Translations under genes and position numbers: made by a program | Source: Chaenocephalus aceratus | Taxonomy: Eukaryota > Chordata > Actinopteri > Perciformes > Channichthyidae | Direction of reading: 5' to 3' | NCBI GenBank assembly: GCA_023974075.1 | Contig: CM043789.1 | Span: forward strand, 36,408,161-36,472,160 | Length of the DNA stretch: 64,000 nucleotides | The notes under the pieces: generated by a model | Seen by the model: the letters and a program-made list of their open reading frames with translations, nothing else | What the model was told of the DNA's origin: nothing | Database searches by the model: none | Shown: positions 59,567-64,000 of the stretch, one piece after another | Layout of the letters: every line of letters begins with the position of its first letter | Position numbering within the stretch: position 1 is the stretch's first letter

Positions 59567-60655
59567 ACTCTTTGTTTTTATGCAAAACGAATGACTTTTC
59601 CTTCAACCTCAGCTAATTAGCATGGATTCTGTAGGGGTCTCAAAGTGCGGCTGCTCTTTTAGTTTACGTATGTGCGCCAGTGCAAAGTGCAAAAGGGCTG
59701 GGGAATCGGCGTGTGTGATGATTAATACATACACTCTCAGCCAGACACATCTCTGGGCTCATCGCTCTGAAACAGCTGCGCCAATCATAGGGAAGCATGA
59801 CAACAATACCTGAACAAAGGAACACACTAATCATATGGTGTCTGTGTGGTGCCGAGCGACACCGTGTGAACACGCAGGACCACAAACTGCAACCAGAAGC
59901 AGATGGGGTCCTTTTTTCATTTCATTTGGACAATGATGATGAAAATAAGTAACACAAATCTTAATATGATTGACTGTATACAAAAATGTGTTTTCGTTCT
60001 CCTCTGTCACATAATAAATGGTGCCATCGCATTGTCAATAGTGATATAACAACATTTGCACGCCTAAGTATTTAAAAAATGAAACCTTAAATGCTGCTTT
60101 TTGCTAAATCAAGTTGGAAAGGAGGCACAGACAAATAAGATGTATGAGCCGTCATAATCCAACCTGTACTTTATAAACACGATCAAGACAAAACGGATGT
60201 GTCATATACCTGCGTAAGTGTGTGTGATTATTTTATAACAGCTCTGGGTCATTTGCATGTGATTTTAATCAAGATAAACACAGTTCTCGTGTGTAGTCGC
60301 ATACTTTTATTGGCCATGACATAAGTGTATTAACTAGAGTACATCTAATAACTGTGACATCATAGCAACAAGGTAAGACAAGGAAAGAAACACATTTACC
60401 GTTACAAATACACATCATGGCCAAAACTACGACTGAAACGACCACGGTAATATAAAACCAGATGGTAAAAGAGGCATTTCTGCTGCGATACATTGATAAT
60501 AGGAACATTTAATTCTGTACATTTTGAGTAAGAGCTTTTATTGCTCTCACGTTACAAACCCTCTGCTTACAAAGGTTTAGGCATCAAAACAACTGGGAAC
60601 GATTAAGGCAACAAATGTGTTTAGGTTCAAAATAACTGCCAAAGAAGTTGCATTA
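59567..60655. other. Unique sequence, no gene seen
   Basis: Open frames up to 79 codons, no repeat recognised. Confidence 0.45.
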
Positions 60656-60742
60656 GGCTAGGCTAGGCTAGCTAGGCTAATCTAGGCAAGGCGAGGCGAG
60701 GCGAGGCGAGGCAAGGCAAGGCAAGGCGCAAGGCAAGGCAAG
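60656..60742. repeat. Pentamer minisatellite (GGCTA, GGCGA, GGCAA)
   Basis: Three successive blocks of 5-bp repeats: GGCTA, then GGCGA, then GGCAA. It is the degenerate tail of the LINE end that follows on the minus strand; the plus-strand relative at 13692-13710 has the complementary TTGCC units. Confidence 0.92.
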
Positions 60743-60830
60743 GTGCTTTACAAAAATGAAAGACATTCAGACAAAGGCATTTAAAAACAGTAAAAGATAA
60801 TAAAAGAAACATTAAAATAAAAGATTAGGG
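60743..60830 (-). mobile_element. LINE 3' end
   Basis: 'gtgctttacaaaaatgaaag' plus 'acatt' matches, in reverse complement, the 3' UTR of the LINE end at 13470-13710, followed by related A-rich blocks ('taataaaagaaacattaaaa'). No coding part remains. Confidence 0.65.
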
Positions 60831-62394
60831 GACAATTAAGTCATAATTATGGTTGGAATAAATAAATAAGTGGATAATTACATACAAATACTTCAAGATA
60901 TGGGTTAAAAGGAAATAAATGGTGCCAGTCTGTAGTACGAAAGTTGCTGGACAAATAAGTTCTGGTTTCACAATCGTCCCCGAAAGTGGTCTTAAATCCG
61001 ATGCTTTCGAACACATTCATCCGCTCCTGTGGCAGCTTCCAACTCCATGGTTCAACATGTCTTGGAGAATACAAGTTGATTGTATCAGATAGTGCTCTCT
61101 TAATGATTAGAGACCACTGCCTTTCTTCGGTATACTAACAGTGAATGAGAACAGCATGATTTCCCCTCCTTATCTGAGCGCACAGAGGCGTTTTGACCGG
61201 AGAGGACATGCTCAGCTCTCATTGTGACGTCAACCAAAGTCTGCACTATTCAGAAGGCCATATGCCACAATTTGAAGGTGATTAATTAAATTCAGAATAG
61301 CACAGGCGGGTCTGAAGACATTTCTATCTTGAATAGAGTTGGCATCTGCCACAGCAACTCTGAAAAAGAAAGATAGGAGACCTTTTAAACGCATTTCAAC
61401 AAGCATGCTTTTGTACGCAGCTGAATGAGTCAGTCTGGTTCAAAACACACACAACAGTTTACTGCTGCAAAATGCCATCGGTTGTGAAAATGGATAAATA
61501 ATGGCGCTCTTCCAGAAAGGTCTGGGAGGATAAACAGAGAAGTGTCACAGTACAGTAACAACCGGGGATTTACTCTGGTTGTTGTGATCAACCATCTGTT
61601 GCTGCGTCTTGAGAGCTGCACTCTAATTTGATTTGTGTGCAAGAAGCAGCTGGTAAATATTGTTATTGCATTTTCCTCTGTTTAGAGTCCATAGGTGTTG
61701 ACGGTTCAGAACAATAATGTGAACCAATGTACAAATTACCCCCATGATGCAATTAATCAAAAATGTACTTCTTTGCAGCAGCGTCGAGCACAACACATTG
61801 AATACAATTCCATTACTTGCCATTAAGTAGTGTTATTTGCACCATGCTAAATGCCTCATTTGTAAAACAGACTTACCCGCTATAATTGGATGTAATGTGC
61901 GTGTGTGTGTGTGTTCACATCCTTAACACACTGAATAGTGTCCTAACCGTACGCCTTACGTTTGCTCTCCATGTTCAGCCGAGTCTTAAAATGCAGTGCA
62001 TTCATGCTTTGAAACTACATTGTTTTATATGTTTCGAGAAAACAAAACTTTTGCTGGACGACATTTGATTTGGAAACATCACAAATACATTTCTAACGGA
62101 GGTCTGGAATAGGGGGGAGGATATTGTCGGGGACTTTCACGCAGGAGACAGTGTCCCATGTCAAACCAAAAACCAATGTTGACTTATTTTAAATAACAAG
62201 GATTGCTATGGAAGATGAAGTACCTATTTCTACACAATGTAACAAATACATTTAAGCCGAACCATGATTGATTTTGTTACTGTATATTTAATTTAATATT
62301 CCATTCCTTACACACTTAATAATATCCTGCTTTATATATGTTTTACAGTAAATGTATGGTTTCTACTTTTTTAATGCTATGTTATTTCTATTTG
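60831..62394. other. Unique sequence, no gene seen
   Basis: A minus-strand frame of 75 codons (60847-61074) has a composition that looks somewhat protein-like ('PRHVEPWSWKLPQERMNVFE') but no recognised family. A short GT run lies at 61897-61912. Confidence 0.4.
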
Positions 62395-62505
62395 TGATAG
62401 AATTGTTTATTTCTAGTCTTTTAATTCTATTACATCCTTGTCTTTTTATGCTGCTGCAACGCAAACATTTCCCAAATTGGGATTAATAAAGTACATCTTA
62501 TCTTA
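62395..62505 (+). mobile_element. L2-like LINE 3' tail
   Basis: Contains 'tttttatgctgctgcaacgc', 'aaacatttcccaaattggga' and 'ttaataaagtacatcttatc'. The piece 'gggattaataaagta' is shared with the 3' end of SINE family 1 (7511 and 10151), as expected if an L2-like LINE mobilises that SINE. No ORF remains. Confidence 0.65.
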
Positions 62506-64000
62506 TTATCTTAAACTTATTTTGAAGCCTTACCACAGCCACGTAGCGTTGTTGAGTTTTATTTCAATATTAATATACAACAATAACCGTGCTTTAAGTG
62601 TGGGACCGTCATCCAGGAGAAGATACATCCCTTGAAACGTGCAGTTCAGCTGTATGGGAACACCTTCCTGTAAGAGACACAGTTTCCATATTGTCATGCA
62701 TTCCTCCCAACGTTATGCATGTTTCTTTGTTTGTTGGACAAAGGTGCATCTTTACCGCAACAGCTTCCAGCAGCTGACGCCCAATGACCTCTGGTCAGTA
62801 AGCTGGGGTAATGAGCGCCCTTGCATGGTGAGATCTGACCTCTGAACATGTCACAGTACAGTTCAGAGGCTGTCCCTCCTCCTTCACTCCACTGCTGGAG
62901 AAGTCTTTAATGAGGGAGAAACCTGAGACATGAGAAAGGGAAGGCAGGCAGCGAGAAAAGTGAAATGGAGACATTCGAAGACAAGTATTAGAGTGAAAGA
63001 TACCGCTGCAGCTTCCGTGTGTCCGTGTGCATGTGTGTGTGAGACACAGAGGAGTTGATGAGTCTCTAACAAGCGGCTTCATCAGAGTTTGGAATGAGCT
63101 GCCGAGCCGGATCTTTCTTTTGACCTACCTTGGAGAGCGATGGATGGACAGATGGGGGGGATGGATGGAGGGAGACGTAACGGAGAGAAATAGGGAGAGC
63201 ATCTACTGAAGTGCTGTGCAGAGGCTCCTTTCTTCATCGCCTGTCAAGGCAGCTCTTCAGTCTGCCAGGAGACAATCACTTATCTTCCAGCTCAGATCCC
63301 ACAGTCACGACTTCGAGCACCACCAGTACACAGGCAATGACCAGGGAAATGATGCGGCAGATATGATGGATAAAGAGCATACACACGGCGACTGCTGCTT
63401 TTGGCCCTGTACCAGCCATATCTCTTCCCCAGTCGATGTGTTAGGAGGAGGGGGGTTGTTGAAAGTACAATATATGGATGAAAGGTAGACACCAGCGTGG
63501 AAAAGTAGTTGAGGCGGACTTTTTATGTACCTGAAAATTGTGTTTAAACTTATTTTTCTTTCTGTATAAAATATTCTCTAAATGTCAACACTATTCAGTT
63601 TTGCCAATGTATTTATTTTTCTTTGAAGGGAGATTTTCTGGTTCTTACTCTCTCTCTCCATCACAGAGCTCTGTGCCTGCATAGCTGTGGCATTAGTATG
63701 CACACGGAGTTCCTTCACACTTTGATGTGCAGCCACATGATTTCACAGTCCACCCTGGTGGCGCAGATCAGATGTACAGGTATGTCGAGGCAAGGCTGAT
63801 GACGAGATTCAGGTTTCCATTTCATCTCAGGGTTTCACAGCTACCAGACAATTTAATGCCAAAGGGTACATGAACTGTTACATGACTTATTTTGGTTGTT
63901 TTTTCACTGTAAGTGTGCTTTAGAGTATCATGATGAGGCAGTTGGTAAATGCAAGGGAAACTATTTTTAAACATTTCATTCACCGTCTGTATTTCTTTGC
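62506..64000. other. Unique sequence, no gene seen
   Basis: Open frames reach 95 codons without motif; no repeat, RNA gene or splice-bounded coding stretch recognised. Confidence 0.45.

Overview
The window reads as non-coding DNA from a teleost fish, probably a percomorph. It is AT-leaning and full of CA/GT microsatellites, and its interspersed repeats are typical of teleosts: tRNA-headed SINEs, LINE 3' ends of the Rex1/CR1/L2 kind, Tol2-like and other hAT elements, piggyBac elements with TTAA target sites, and short MITEs. I found no complete host protein gene, no intact structural RNA gene, no CRISPR array and nothing that looks microbial. Most open reading frames are short and have the length expected by chance, so the window is best read as intergenic sequence or a large intron. 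All family names come from motifs and recall; no database was searched.

Layout. 0-2.2 kb: a CA microsatellite, a SINE, and an old Tol2-like hAT remnant with a TTAA-target MITE inside it; a second copy of that MITE lies just beyond in opposite orientation. 2.2-7.5 kb: unique sequence with one weak exon candidate. 7.5-10.4 kb: two SINE families and a tRNA-like remnant. 13.4-16.3 kb: two LINE 3' ends and a head-to-tail SINE pair. 17.9-19.1 kb: a TA-rich-target DNA element with a perfect 64-bp palindrome, a 390-bp hAT MITE and a SINE, nearly end to end. 21.7-23.4 kb: a LINE reverse-transcriptase 3' half with its tail, then a hAT remnant. 24.5 kb: the cleanest copy of the TTAA MITE. 25-37 kb: mostly unique sequence with a truncated hAT MITE and a LINE end near 35 kb. 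37.3-38.6 kb: a decayed piggyBac element that still has an N-terminal ORF. 41.2 kb: a LINE fragment. 43.8-44.6 kb: a piggyBac-type MITE carrying about 219 bp of GT repeat. 45.1-50.3 kb: the most structured part, two nested transposon stacks side by side. 50.8 kb: a fourth TTAA MITE copy. 53.2 kb: the C-terminal end of a LINE ORF on the minus strand. 53.6-64 kb: mostly unique, with weak exon candidates, a GGCAA/GGCGA minisatellite with a LINE tail, and an L2-like tail.

The best material for follow-up is the 45.4-50.3 kb complex. There a 783-bp element with perfect 88-bp inverted ends and an 11-bp target duplication (a Mutator-like pattern) sits inside a roughly 2-kb foldback with an 8-bp duplication. 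Next to it is a 2.67-kb hAT with a 6-bp duplication that keeps a transposase-like first exon and contains a Tol2-like element whose end has expanded into a 33-bp minisatellite. I see no evidence of a multi-gene system.
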